64,000 bases of DNA from Mesorhizobium sp. (GTDB lineage Bacteria > Pseudomonadota > Alphaproteobacteria > Rhizobiales > Rhizobiaceae). The notes beneath the pieces are model-generated. The model was not told the DNA's origin, made no database searches, and saw only the letters and a program-made list of their open reading frames with translations. Of this stretch, positions 9,196 to 17,161 are shown one piece after another. The translations under genes and the position numbers were made by a program. Position 1 is the first letter of the stretch; each line of letters begins with the position of its first letter. Location: positions 62,001-126,000 of the forward strand of contig SAPZ01000001.1 in the NCBI GenBank assembly GCA_004020875.1, read 5' to 3'.

Positions 9196-9784
9196 ATCCG
9201 CATGGGCTCTGGGCGCTGCCTCCGCACTGCTATTTCTGGGGACGGCGCATTCCTTCGCGCAGTCGAGCGCGACCAGCCAGATGTCTGGGCTCAAGCTGTC
9301 CGGCGACCAGCCGATCCAGATCGAGAGCGACAAGCTGGAGGTCCGGCAGGCCGACAGCGTGGCCGTTTTCAGCGGCAATGTCACCGTCAACCAGGGACCG
9401 ACGCTGCTCAAAGCCGGCAAGATGACGGTCTACTATGTCAAGGATCCCAATGCAGGCAAAAGCGCCGCGGCCGGAGCGTCGGCTATGACGGGCGCCGCCA
9501 ACATCGACCACCTGGTGGTCGAGAACAAGGTCTACATCAAGTCGAATGACCAGATCGCCACCGGCGATACGGGCACGTTCGACATGAAGACCCAGGTCCT
9601 CACGCTCCAGGGTAAGGAAGTGGTCCTGTCGCAGGGCGACAACGTGCTCAAGGGCTGCAAGCTGACGGTGCAGATGAAGAGCGGCCTCGGCAATGTCGAC
9701 GGCTGTGGCAGCAGCGGCCGCGTCATCATGTCGATCACGCCCCAGAAGCAGGGCGCGGCCCAGCAGGGAGCGTCGAGCAAGTAA
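9182..9784 (+). CDS. lptA: LPS transport periplasmic protein LptA (OstA-like)
   Basis: LptA forms the periplasmic filament carrying LPS to LptDE. The 200-aa protein has a signal peptide (about residues 1-24, ending TAHSFAQ) and an OstA/LptA jellyroll with [19 protein letters not shown] and [20 protein letters not shown] 9182 is preferred to GTG 9170 because GGAG lies six bases upstream of it. It overlaps lptC by 14 bases, and its TAA overlaps the lptB ATG. Confidence 0.94.
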   Translation: MRRSKSAWALGAASALLFLGTAHSFAQSSATSQMSGLKLSGDQPIQIESDKLEVRQADSVAVFSGNVTVNQGPTLLKAGKMTVYYVKDPNAGKSAAAGASAMTGAANIDHLVVENKVYIKSNDQIATGDTGTFDMKTQVLTLQGKEVVLSQGDNVLKGCKLTVQMKSGLGNVDGCGSSGRVIMSITPQKQGAAQQGASSK

Positions 9785-10602
9785 TGGCCGGCGTGTCCTC
9801 GCTGCTTGCCCGTCTTCCGGGACGGGCGGCCGCAACGCCGGCTGCTCCGGCGACGGTCGGCGCCGACAAGGCGAAGTTCAAGGGTACCCTGATCGCCAAG
9901 GGCCTGACCAAAAGCTACAAGGGCCGCAAGGTGGTGAGCGGGGTGACGCTCGGCGTGCGCGCCGGCGAGGCCGTCGGCCTGCTTGGCCCCAACGGCGCTG
10001 GGAAGACCACCTGTTTCTACATGGTCACGGGCCTCGTTCCCGTCGATGAAGGCTCGATCGAGATCGACGGCTTCGATGTCACGTCGATGCCGATGTACCG
10101 GCGCGCCCGCCTTGGTATCGGCTATCTGCCGCAGGAAGCGTCGATCTTCCGGGGCCTGAACGTCGAGCAGAATATCCGCGCCGTGCTGGAAGTGGTCGAA
10201 AAGGATCGCAAGGTGCGAGAACGCAATCTCGACGAGCTGCTCGAGGAATTCCACATCAGCCATCTGCGCAAGGCGCCGTCGATGTCGCTGTCGGGCGGCG
10301 AACGGCGTCGCCTGGAAATCGCCCGGGCGCTGGCGACGCGCCCTGCCTATATGCTGCTCGACGAGCCCTTCGCCGGCATCGACCCGATCGCCGTTGCCGA
10401 CATTCAGCAGCTCGTCCGTCACCTCACGGCGCGCGGTATCGGCGTGTTGATCACCGACCACAATGTGCGCGAGACGCTCGGCCTGATCGATCGCGCATAT
10501 ATCATCCATGCCGGCCAGGTGCTCACGCATGGCCGGGCCGACGAAATCGTCGCCAACGCCGATGTGCGGCGTCTCTATCTCGGCGAGGGCTTTACGCTCT
10601 GA
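9784..10602 (+). CDS. lptB: LPS export ABC transporter ATPase LptB
   Basis: LptB powers extraction of LPS from the inner membrane with LptF and LptG. The 272-aa protein has Walker [10 protein letters not shown], signature LSGGERRR, Walker [12 protein letters not shown] and switch histidine TDHNVRET. The first 35 residues are an Ala-rich extension before the ATPase core, as often seen in Rhizobiales LptB. The start shares TAATG with the end of lptA. A hairpin terminator follows immediately, ahead of rpoN. Confidence 0.96.
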   Translation: MAGVSSLLARLPGRAAATPAAPATVGADKAKFKGTLIAKGLTKSYKGRKVVSGVTLGVRAGEAVGLLGPNGAGKTTCFYMVTGLVPVDEGSIEIDGFDVTSMPMYRRARLGIGYLPQEASIFRGLNVEQNIRAVLEVVEKDRKVRERNLDELLEEFHISHLRKAPSMSLSGGERRRLEIARALATRPAYMLLDEPFAGIDPIAVADIQQLVRHLTARGIGVLITDHNVRETLGLIDRAYIIHAGQVLTHGRADEIVANADVRRLYLGEGFTL

Positions 10603-10603
10603 T

Positions 10604-10622
10604 CCGCGATTTTCGCGGTTTT
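10604..10622 (+). terminator. Intrinsic terminator after lptB
   Basis: Perfect 6-bp stem CCGCGA/TCGCGG with a TTT loop and a TTTT tail, starting two bases after the lptB stop codon. It fits a short Rho-independent terminator separating lptCAB from rpoN; some read-through is likely. Confidence 0.6.
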
Positions 10623-10781
10623 CGATGATCGTGTCACGATTTTCGGCTGTTTTAGCGCTCGATAACGCTCCGGTAAGCCGCAACTGCTAGCGTTTCCCTT
10701 GACAAGCAAAAGCCGGGCCAGTTTCTATGCCCGACCGGAAAGCAAGAGTCCGACGCGTAGACGAGGCGTTTGAGTCCCACC

Positions 10782-12308
10782 ATGGCGCTGGCAGCCAAAC
10801 TGCAGCTCAGACAATCCCAGTCGCTGGTGATGACGCCGCAGCTGATGCAGTCGATCCGGCTGCTGCAGCTCACCCATGTCGAGCTCGAGCGCTTCATCGA
10901 CGAGGAGATCGAGCGCAACCCTCTCTTGGAGCGGGCCGAACCACAGGACGACGCCGCCAGCGACCAAGCTCAGAAAAGCGAGGCAGCGCCGGAGCGGGAT
11001 AGCGCAGGCGACTGGTTCGAGGGCGAGACGGAGTGGAGCGCGGAAGCGATCTCGCAAAAACTGGACTCTTCCCTGGAGAACCTGTTTCCCGACGATCCCG
11101 GCACCAGCGAGCGGCTGGGGCCGGATCTCACGGCGCAGTGGAAGTCGGCCGCGGGCAGTGCCGGCACGGCCTCATCCGAGGGGTTCGACGTCGGCGACAT
11201 GGCCGCAGCCGCCGTCACATTGCGCGAACATGTCGGCGAGCAGATCGCGCTTGCTTCGCTGAACCCCGGCGAACGCCTCATCGCGGGCGAGCTTGCCGAG
11301 GGGCTAGACGAGGCCGGCTATCTGCGCGCCGACCTCAGTGACATCGCCGCCCGGCTTGGCGCCGATGGCGCCATGGTGGCACGCGTGCTTGGCATCTGCC
11401 AGACGTTCGAGCCGGTGGGCCTTTTCGCGCGCGACCTTGCCGAATGCCTGTCGCTGCAGCTCCAGTCGCGCGACAGGCTCGATCCGGCGATGAAAGCGCT
11501 GGTCGCCAACCTTGAGCTCCTGGCGCGGCGGGATTTCCAGACGCTGAAACGCATCTGCGGCGTCGATGAGGAGGACCTCCTCGACATGCTGGCCGAGATC
11601 CGCGCGCTCGATCCGCGGCCAGGCCTGGCGTTCTCGGGCGGCGCAAGCGACGCGATTGTCGCCGATGTCGAGGTGCGCGCCGCCAATGACGGCAGCTGGG
11701 CCGTGGAGCTCAACGCCGACACGCTGCCGCGTGTGCTGGTGGACAACGTCTACTTCGCCCGTGTCTCGAGCCACGTCAAGGACCAGGCGGAAAAGGATTT
11801 TCTGGCCGAATGCCTGCAGAACGCCAACTGGCTGACGCGCAGCCTCGACCAGCGGGCCAAGACCATTCTCAAGGTGGCCTCGGAAATCGTTAGGCAGCAA
11901 GACGCATTCCTCGTCCATGGCGTGCGCCATCTCAAGCCGCTCAACCTGCGCACGGTGGCCGACGCCATCGGCATGCATGAATCGACCGTAAGCCGTGTCA
12001 CCGCCAACAAATACATGCTGACGCCGCGCGGGGTTTTCGAGCTGCGCTATTTCTTCACCGCGTCGATCGCCTCGGCCGAAGGCGGCGAAGCGCACTCGTC
12101 CGAGGCCGTGCGCGACCGCATCAAGCAGATGATCGACGAGGAAAAGCCCTCCGACGTGCTTTCCGACGACGCCATCGTCGACATGCTCAAGGAAAGCGGG
12201 GTCGACATCGCGCGCCGCACCGTCGCGAAATACCGCGAAGGCATGAACATTCCGTCGTCGGTGCAACGGCGACGGGAGAAGCGAGCGCTCGCGAACGCCG
12301 GCCGCTAG
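10782..12308 (+). CDS. rpoN: RNA polymerase sigma-54 factor
   Basis: Sigma-54 directs RNA polymerase to -24/-12 promoters with enhancer-binding activators such as NtrC and NifA. The 508-aa protein has Gln-rich region I (MALAAKLQLRQSQSLVMTPQ), an acidic region II, the core-binding domain, a helix-turn-helix and the diagnostic RpoN box ARRTVAKYRE near the C-terminus. ATG 10782 matches the family N-terminus, although a TTG at 10770 sits nearer the GAGG site. It may serve the -24/-12 promoter found near 63.65 kb in this window. Confidence 0.96.
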   Translation: MALAAKLQLRQSQSLVMTPQLMQSIRLLQLTHVELERFIDEEIERNPLLERAEPQDDAASDQAQKSEAAPERDSAGDWFEGETEWSAEAISQKLDSSLENLFPDDPGTSERLGPDLTAQWKSAAGSAGTASSEGFDVGDMAAAAVTLREHVGEQIALASLNPGERLIAGELAEGLDEAGYLRADLSDIAARLGADGAMVARVLGICQTFEPVGLFARDLAECLSLQLQSRDRLDPAMKALVANLELLARRDFQTLKRICGVDEEDLLDMLAEIRALDPRPGLAFSGGASDAIVADVEVRAANDGSWAVELNADTLPRVLVDNVYFARVSSHVKDQAEKDFLAECLQNANWLTRSLDQRAKTILKVASEIVRQQDAFLVHGVRHLKPLNLRTVADAIGMHESTVSRVTANKYMLTPRGVFELRYFFTASIASAEGGEAHSSEAVRDRIKQMIDEEKPSDVLSDDAIVDMLKESGVDIARRTVAKYREGMNIPSSVQRRREKRALANAGR

Positions 12309-12637
12309 GCCTGCGGGTATTCGGATGATGCCGGCCCGCCCCACATGCCGACAAGCCCTGGCCGGCGCGAGATTGGCTGATTTTCCACAATTCCCAAGCT
12401 TCATTGACAAGCCGCAATGAAGTGTCTAGAAGCCCGCCCGCATGAGCAGGGCGGTAATGCCAGCTTGCAAATGGGTCCGTCAGACAAGGCCATGGACGGC
12501 CAAGAAGGCGACTTGTGATCAACCGGAAAGTTCGGGTCTAAAATCGGCGCGCATGCCGCTGCGAAGCTTGTGCGCGTGCACCACGGGTATAAACTCGCGA
12601 CCAGTTTGAAGCCTGGGCAAGGAAGGTCAGTTTTCAG
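12309..12637 (+). other. rpoN-hpf intergenic region (long hpf leader)
   Basis: 329 bases with no convincing gene. It holds one good promoter-like site (12404-12432) and then about 200 bases of apparent untranslated leader before hpf. A 55-codon ORF at 12442-12609 has no ribosome site and no family character. Confidence 0.5.
12404..12432 (+). promoter_or_regulatory. Putative housekeeping promoter for hpf
   Basis: TTGACA at 12404-12409 is a perfect -35 box, followed after exactly 17 bases by TAGAAG at 12427-12432 as a fair -10 box for an alphaproteobacterium. It would give a roughly 200-base leader before hpf. Confidence 0.5.
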
Positions 12638-13225
12638 ATGAATCTACGCATTTCGGGAAAACACATGGACATCGGCGATGCGTTCCGCACGCGCATCAAC
12701 GACCGGGTCGGCGAGGCGATCGAGAAATATTTCGATCGGGGTTTTTCAGGACATGTCACGGTCATCAAATCGGGGTCGCGTTTCTCCGCCGACTGCATGA
12801 TCCGGCTCGATTCCGGCGCCTCGCTGCAGGCAACCGGCGACGCCCAGGACCCGACGCTCGCCTTCGAGGCGGCGGCCGATCGGCTGGAAACGCGGCTGCG
12901 CCGCTACAAGCGCCGGCTGAAGTCACGCAACACCGGCAATGGCAATGGCGAAGAGCCGACCGACATTGCCTACACGGTGATGGCTCCTCTCACCGATGAC
13001 GAGGAAGACATTCCGGAGGACTTCGCTCCGGTCATCGTCGCCGAATCAAGCATGACGCTGCGGACCATGTCAGTCGCTTCTGCGGTCATCGAGCTCGACA
13101 ACAGCGACAGCCCGGTATTCCTGTTCCGCAACGCCGGGACCGACCATCTCAACATCGTCTACCGCCGGCCGGATGGCAATATCGGCTGGATAGATCCGTC
13201 GACGACCAAAGTCGCACAGGCATAA
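12638..13225 (+). CDS. hpf: Ribosome hibernation promoting factor, long form
   Basis: Long HPF dimerises ribosomes to 100S particles in stationary phase. The 195-aa protein has the N-terminal S30AE/YfiA domain (MNLRISGKHMDIGDAFRTRI to about residue 100) and the C-terminal dimerisation domain (from about residue 130, SVASAVIELDNSDSPVFLFRN). An acidic linker separates them. Position between rpoN and ptsN is the classical gene order. ATG 12638 opens the conserved N-terminus. Confidence 0.95.
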   Translation: MNLRISGKHMDIGDAFRTRINDRVGEAIEKYFDRGFSGHVTVIKSGSRFSADCMIRLDSGASLQATGDAQDPTLAFEAAADRLETRLRRYKRRLKSRNTGNGNGEEPTDIAYTVMAPLTDDEEDIPEDFAPVIVAESSMTLRTMSVASAVIELDNSDSPVFLFRNAGTDHLNIVYRRPDGNIGWIDPSTTKVAQA

Positions 13226-13286
13226 AAAGCCGGCCGCGCGAGGGGGCGACGACTGGCGCGGCAGGCGAGCAAGGGATTTTTCAAGC

Positions 13287-13751
13287 ATGGATCTCAGCGA
13301 TCTCATCAGCGTCCCGGCGATCATGCCGGCGTTGAAGGCGAATTCCAAGAAGCAGCTTCTGCAATTGCTGTCGGAGAGGGCGGCGGCGATTTCGGGAATC
13401 CCGGAACGGGAGGTGTTCGACACCATCCTGCAGCGCGAGCGGCTGGGATCGACTGGCGTCGGCAATGGCATCGCCATTCCGCACGGCAAGCTCGCCGGCG
13501 TGAAGCGGATCGCCGGAGTCTTCGCGCGGCTGGAAACGCCGGTCGATTTCGAGGCATTGGACGACCAGCCGGTCGACCTGGTGTTTCTGCTGCTTGCGCC
13601 CGAAGGCGCAGGCGCGGACCATCTCAAGGCGCTGTCGCGCATCGCGCGCGTGCTGCGCGATGCCGATACGGTCGCCAAGATCAGGGGTACGCGCGATGCG
13701 GTGGCGATCCACGCGCTGCTGTCCGACACGCAGGCCTCGCACGCGGCGTAG
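13287..13751 (+). CDS. ptsN: Nitrogen phosphotransferase EIIA-Ntr
   Basis: EIIA-Ntr is the terminal phosphoryl acceptor of the PtsP-NPr-PtsN chain. In rhizobia it controls potassium uptake (including KdpD activity), nitrogen metabolism and symbiosis. The 154-aa protein has the PTS EIIA type-2 fold with the phosphorylated His66 in GIAIPHGKL. The window also contains kdpFABCDE, a known regulatory partner in other bacteria; interaction here is inference. Sixty bases separate it from hpf. Confidence 0.95.
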   Translation: MDLSDLISVPAIMPALKANSKKQLLQLLSERAAAISGIPEREVFDTILQRERLGSTGVGNGIAIPHGKLAGVKRIAGVFARLETPVDFEALDDQPVDLVFLLLAPEGAGADHLKALSRIARVLRDADTVAKIRGTRDAVAIHALLSDTQASHAA

Positions 13752-13804
13752 AGCGTTTCACCGTTTCACGGAACCGCGAACCGCTCTATCCCTTTGTTTT
13801 TATC

Positions 13805-13846
13805 CAATTCCGGACGGAAAACCGCTCGCACTTTTCCTGGAATTGC
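13805..13846. repeat. Dispersed palindrome, CAATTCCGG type
   Basis: Imperfect palindrome CAATTCCGG...CCTGGAATTG with the core CGGAAAACCGCT. It lies downstream of ptsN, preceded by a second inverted stretch at 13751-13786 with GAGCG...CGCTC ends. Confidence 0.75.
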
Positions 13847-13878
13847 TCCAAGGCCAATTTTTGGGATAAGCCTTGCAA

Positions 13879-13905
13879 GGGCCGCCGCAAGCGGCCCTCT
13901 CCGTT
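13879..13905. terminator. Hairpin between convergent ptsN and DUF1150 genes
   Basis: Perfect stem GGGCCGC/GCGGCCC with a five-base loop between two convergent genes. The tail toward the plus side is only moderately T-rich, so it may terminate both directions weakly. Confidence 0.45.
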
Positions 13906-13924
13906 TCGAACGTTCAGAGTCGCG

Positions 13925-14182
13925 TTAGTGGATTGCGACAGTGGTCAGGTCGTTCTCAAGCGCACCCGCCAGCGCCCGGTCACGGGCGTCGGAAAGCAGG
14001 ATCGGCTGGCCGTTGGCGGCAAACAGCGCCCACAGCTCCAGGCCGGGCGCAATTTCGCCGAGGCCGGGGAAGCGGCCGCGCAGGTCGTCGCTCGACACTT
14101 TCCTCAGATAGGCGACAGAGCCTTCGCCGAGATGGGCGAGTTCGCCGCTGGTCATGGTGATGGTTTCGTCAGTTCTGGTCAT
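13925..14182 (-). CDS. DUF1150 family protein
   Basis: An 85-aa soluble protein opening MTRTDETITMTSGELAHLGEG, which matches DUF1150, an alphaproteobacterial family of unknown function usually encoded next to a small heat-shock protein. ATG 14182 follows a strong AAGGAGG site. It lies 62 bases downstream of hsp20 on the same strand and is probably co-transcribed, so a role linked to heat shock or protein quality control is inferred. Confidence 0.85.
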   Translation of the reverse strand: MTRTDETITMTSGELAHLGEGSVAYLRKVSSDDLRGRFPGLGEIAPGLELWALFAANGQPILLSDARDRALAGALENDLTTVAIH

Positions 14183-14244
14183 TTCAAGCCTCCTTGGCGC
14201 GAGACGCCAGGATTGGCCGCCTCGCATAGAGCCATCGGCGAAGG

Positions 14245-14670
14245 TCAGTCTTTCACCGATATGTTTATTTTCCGTACCAGCCGCTCGGCCTCCGGCCGAT
14301 CGAGATCGATCGACAGCAGGCCGTTCTTCAGCTCGGCCGCGATCACCCGCATGCCATCGGCCAGCACGAAGCAGCGCTGGAACTGGCGCGCCGCGATGCC
14401 GCGGTGGAGGAATTCGCGCTCGGTGTCGTCGCTCTGGCGACCGCGCACGATCAGCTGGTTTTCCTCCGTAGTGACATCGAGATCGCTCTCGGCGAAACCG
14501 GCAACGGCCAATGTGATGCGGAGCCTTTCGGCCTTGCCGTCAGCGGCGCCGAGACGTTCGATGTTGTACGGAGGATAGCTGTCGCCGGTCTTCGCCAGAC
14601 GCTCAAGCGTCTTTTCCATGGCATCGAAGCCCAGAAGAAGCGGGCTGGAGAAGGGCGTCATTCGACTCAT
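14245..14670 (-). CDS. Small heat-shock protein, Hsp20/alpha-crystallin
   Basis: Hsp20-family holdase that binds unfolding proteins. The 141-aa product carries an alpha-crystallin domain (residues about 30-130: YNIERLGAADGKAERLRITL, LIVRGRQSDDTER) and the GLLSIDL signature near the end. ATG 14670 (MSRMTPFSSP) is chosen; AGAGGA lies about ten bases upstream, and an alternative ATG is at 14661. A heat-shock sigma-type promoter stands 70 bases upstream. DUF1150 follows. Confidence 0.93.
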   Translation of the reverse strand: MSRMTPFSSPLLLGFDAMEKTLERLAKTGDSYPPYNIERLGAADGKAERLRITLAVAGFAESDLDVTTEENQLIVRGRQSDDTEREFLHRGIAARQFQRCFVLADGMRVIAAELKNGLLSIDLDRPEAERLVRKINISVKD

Positions 14671-14739
14671 TGTTACACTGTCCTCTGAAGAGCGACACAA
14701 ACTGGAAAAACCCGGATGGCATTTTTCCCGATGGTCTTG

Positions 14740-14768
14740 ATATGGTCCGCCGCGCGATCAAGTTCAAG
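14740..14768 (-). promoter_or_regulatory. Putative RpoH (sigma-32) promoter for hsp20
   Basis: On the minus strand, CTTGAAC (14768-14762) is followed after 16 bases by CCATAT (14745-14740). This resembles the heat-shock sigma consensus CTTGAA...CCATAT, and it lies about 70 bases upstream of the hsp20 start. Confidence 0.5.
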
Positions 14769-14826
14769 CCACTGAAATCAGGATGACGTTTCGTCGAACC
14801 GCCCTCCTGGCTCAGCTCTTCGTTCG

Positions 14827-14872
14827 AGCATGATCTTGTCCGAAAACCGGTTCCACTTTTAGGGATCATGCT
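14827..14872. repeat. Dispersed palindrome, AGCATGATC type
   Basis: Palindrome with outer arms AGCATGATC/GATCATGCT and core CCGAAAACCGG, between divergent hsp20 and the nucleoside hydrolase gene. Second class of the window's repeat family. Confidence 0.75.
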
Positions 14873-14911
14873 TGAAACCCCGCCCAAAAAGACTCCCCAA
14901 AAGGAAATGAA

Positions 14912-15856
14912 ATGCCCCAGTCCAGAAAGATCATCATCGACACCGATCCCGGCCAGGACGATGCCGTCGCCATATTGCTGGCGCTCGGCAGTTCCGAGCT
15001 GGAGATCGTCGGCATCACCGCTGTTGCAGGCAACGTGCCGCTGAAGCTGACGCAGAACAATGCCCGCAAGATCTGCGAGCTGGCCGGCCGGCCCGACATC
15101 AAGGTCTATGCCGGCGCCATACGCCCGCTGGCGCGCGAGCTCGTCACCGCCGAGGAAGTGCATGGCAAGACCGGCCTGAACGGGCCGCAGCTGCCTGAGC
15201 CAACCATGAAGCTGCAGGAACAATACGCCGTCGATTTCATCGTCGAGACGCTGATGGGCGAGGAAAGCGGCACGATCACGCTCTGCCCGCTCGGACCGCT
15301 CACCAACATCGCGCTGGCACTGATCCGCGAGCCCAGGATCGCGCCCCGCATCAAGGAAATCGTCCTGATGGGCGGCGGCTTCTTCGAGGGCGGCAATGTC
15401 ACGCCGGCCGCCGAGTTCAACATCTATGTCGACCCGCAGGCCGCCGATCTGGTGTTCAAATCGGGCATCCCGATCGTGATGATGCCACTCGACGTCACGC
15501 ACAAGGCGCTGACCACCTCCAAGCGCATCCAGGCTTTCCGCCAGCTCGGCACCAAGGTCGGCACCGCGACCGCTGAGATGCTGGAGTTCTTCGAGCGCTA
15601 TGACGAGGAGAAATACGGCACCGATGGTGGGCCGCTGCACGATCCGTGCGTGATCGCCTATCTGATCAAGCCGGAGCTGTTCAAGGGTCGCCGCTGCAAT
15701 GTCAGCGTGGAGACCGCGTCGGAGCTCACCATGGGCATGACGGTGATCGACTGGTGGGGCGTCACCAAGCGGGAAAAGAACGCCACGGTGATGCGCGACA
15801 TCGACCATGATGGATTCTTCGCGCTGCTGGTGGAGAGGTTGGGGCGGCTCAACTAG
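14912..15856 (+). CDS. Inosine/uridine-preferring nucleoside hydrolase
   Basis: Hydrolyses the N-glycosidic bond of nucleosides to base and ribose. The 314-aa protein carries the calcium-binding N-terminal motif DTDPGQDDAVA, the central VLMGGGFFEGGNVTPAAEFN and the late DPCVIAYL with a calcium-ligand aspartate, all typical of the IunH family. ATG 14912 opens the conserved N-terminus. A ribokinase gene at 18.6 kb could process the ribose released; that link is inference. Confidence 0.94.
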   Translation: MPQSRKIIIDTDPGQDDAVAILLALGSSELEIVGITAVAGNVPLKLTQNNARKICELAGRPDIKVYAGAIRPLARELVTAEEVHGKTGLNGPQLPEPTMKLQEQYAVDFIVETLMGEESGTITLCPLGPLTNIALALIREPRIAPRIKEIVLMGGGFFEGGNVTPAAEFNIYVDPQAADLVFKSGIPIVMMPLDVTHKALTTSKRIQAFRQLGTKVGTATAEMLEFFERYDEEKYGTDGGPLHDPCVIAYLIKPELFKGRRCNVSVETASELTMGMTVIDWWGVTKREKNATVMRDIDHDGFFALLVERLGRLN

Positions 15857-15867
15857 TGCGTTTAGAC

Positions 15868-15912
15868 GCAATTCCGGACGGAAAACCGCTCACACTTTTC
15901 CTGGGATTGCTC
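15868..15912. repeat. Dispersed palindrome, GCAATTCC type
   Basis: GCAATTCCGG...CTGGGATTGC with core CGGAAAACCGCTCACACTTT, 12 bases after the nucleoside hydrolase stop. One arm mismatch relative to the other copies. Confidence 0.75.
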
Positions 15913-15933
15913 GATACAGTCTGGATTCGCCAA

Positions 15934-15981
15934 GCACAGCGCCGTCGCCCAGTGAGCAATCGATAGGTGTCGGCGCTGTGC
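15934..15981. repeat. 11-bp inverted repeat with 26-base loop
   Basis: Perfect arms GCACAGCGCCG (15934-15944) and CGGCGCTGTGC (15971-15981). Two partial direct repeats (TCGATAGGT) lie at and after the right side. There is no T tract. It could be a processing hairpin or the relic of a mobile-element end. Confidence 0.6.
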
Positions 15982-16072
15982 GTATGATGTTGGCGTTCGA
16001 TAGGTACTGAGCCGACAAGGTGCGGTGTCCCCACCTCGTCGTCTTGCACAAAATCCCGGCTAAAAGCTGGAG

Positions 16073-16411
16073 CTATTCCGGGAACCGGTAGAAAACGAAG
16101 CCGTTGTCGCGGGTTACGCGCTCTATGTTCGCGCGAGCGCCGATAAGGTGCGGCCGATCGTCAGCGACGAGAACCGTACCGCCGCCATCAAGGAAAAGCA
16201 CATACGTCGTCGGCGCATCTTTACCCCAATGAACACTCTTGATTGTGGCAGCAAGAGTGTCGACTGAGCGGACGGGGCTGGCGTCATTTGTCACTTGCCG
16301 CAGGAAAACGAACGCACCCAATGCAAATATGGCACCAACCAGCAGAACGGCGAGCGCGTTCTTACGCAGCCCAGTGTAGCTACTCAGCATTTTGCTTGAC
16401 CCAGTAGCCAT
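16073..16411 (-). CDS. Hypothetical membrane-anchored protein
   Basis: A 112-aa protein of unknown function. One transmembrane helix (ALAVLLVGAIFALGAFVFL) is followed by about 70 extracytoplasmic residues with a beta-rich pattern (TTYVLFLDGGGTVLVADDRP). Start uncertain: ATG 16411 or ATG 16390; neither has a good ribosome site. It lies 46 bases past the LysE gene on the same strand. No family recognised. Confidence 0.55.
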   Translation of the reverse strand: MATGSSKMLSSYTGLRKNALAVLLVGAIFALGAFVFLRQVTNDASPVRSVDTLAATIKSVHWGKDAPTTYVLFLDGGGTVLVADDRPHLIGARANIERVTRDNGFVFYRFPE

Positions 16412-16457
16412 GATGGGGGGATCAGAAGCGCTGTTGTGAGGGCCTGCGCGTTTTGTC

Positions 16458-17072
16458 TTACTTCGCCTTGGAGAACGCCAGCCACAGCCCGCCGCCGACA
16501 AGAAAACTGCCGCTGATGCGTGACATCAGCTTGACGCGGCTGGCCGACAGCAACCGGCCAGCGCGGCCGGCGGCAAGGGCGTAGGTGGAGTCCGACATGG
16601 CGGCGAAGATCATCGCGGTCAGGCCCATGACCACGATCTGCAGCGTGTAATTGCCTTGCGGGGCGATGAATTGCGGGAAGAAGGCGCCGAAGAACACCAA
16701 GGTCTTCGGATTGCTGATCGCCACCAGAAAACCCTGCAGAAAGAAGCCGCCTCGCGGCTTCTTCGCCGACCCGTCCGGGTTCAGCGCGCCTTTTGCGCGA
16801 AACATCTGCACGCCCATCCAGATCAGGTAGGCGGCGCCGAGCAGCCGCACCCATTCGAACCAGTGACCCATGCCAGCGATCAGCGTGTTGAGGCCGATTC
16901 CGACGATGGCGATCATGATGGCAAGCCCGGCTTGGGTGCCTGCCACATTGGACAAGCCCGCGCGCGAGCCGTGGCGGATGCTGTTGGCGATGATCAGCGT
17001 GACGGTCGGGCCCGGTACCAGGATGATGACGATGCAGGCGACGACATAGGTGGCGTAGAGTTCCAGCGACAT
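16458..17072 (-). CDS. LysE/RhtB-family amino-acid exporter
   Basis: A 204-aa inner-membrane exporter of the LysE/RhtB family with six hydrophobic segments. It opens MSLELYATYVVACIVIILVP and has the family motif PGPTVTLIIANSIRHG. The motif SNPKTLVFFGAFFPQF is typical. ATG 17072 follows GAGGGAAATC; the upstream open frame is rejected as polar and non-family. The substrate (homoserine, threonine, lysine or an analogue) cannot be assigned. It is encoded downstream of an amidase on the same strand. Confidence 0.9.
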   Translation of the reverse strand: MSLELYATYVVACIVIILVPGPTVTLIIANSIRHGSRAGLSNVAGTQAGLAIMIAIVGIGLNTLIAGMGHWFEWVRLLGAAYLIWMGVQMFRAKGALNPDGSAKKPRGGFFLQGFLVAISNPKTLVFFGAFFPQFIAPQGNYTLQIVVMGLTAMIFAAMSDSTYALAAGRAGRLLSASRVKLMSRISGSFLVGGGLWLAFSKAK

Positions 17073-17161
17073 GATTTCCCTCGGACAGGCGCCGATGCGG
17101 CGGCGGGCGATCAATGCACGGGATTGGCGTTGGCGCAAGCTGGCCGGGCAGGGCAAGCCCG

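Noticed and set aside
12442..12609. 55-codon ORF in the hpf leader
   Set aside because: No ribosome site before its ATG, Arg/Lys/Cys-rich composition without a family, and no sign of coupling to hpf.
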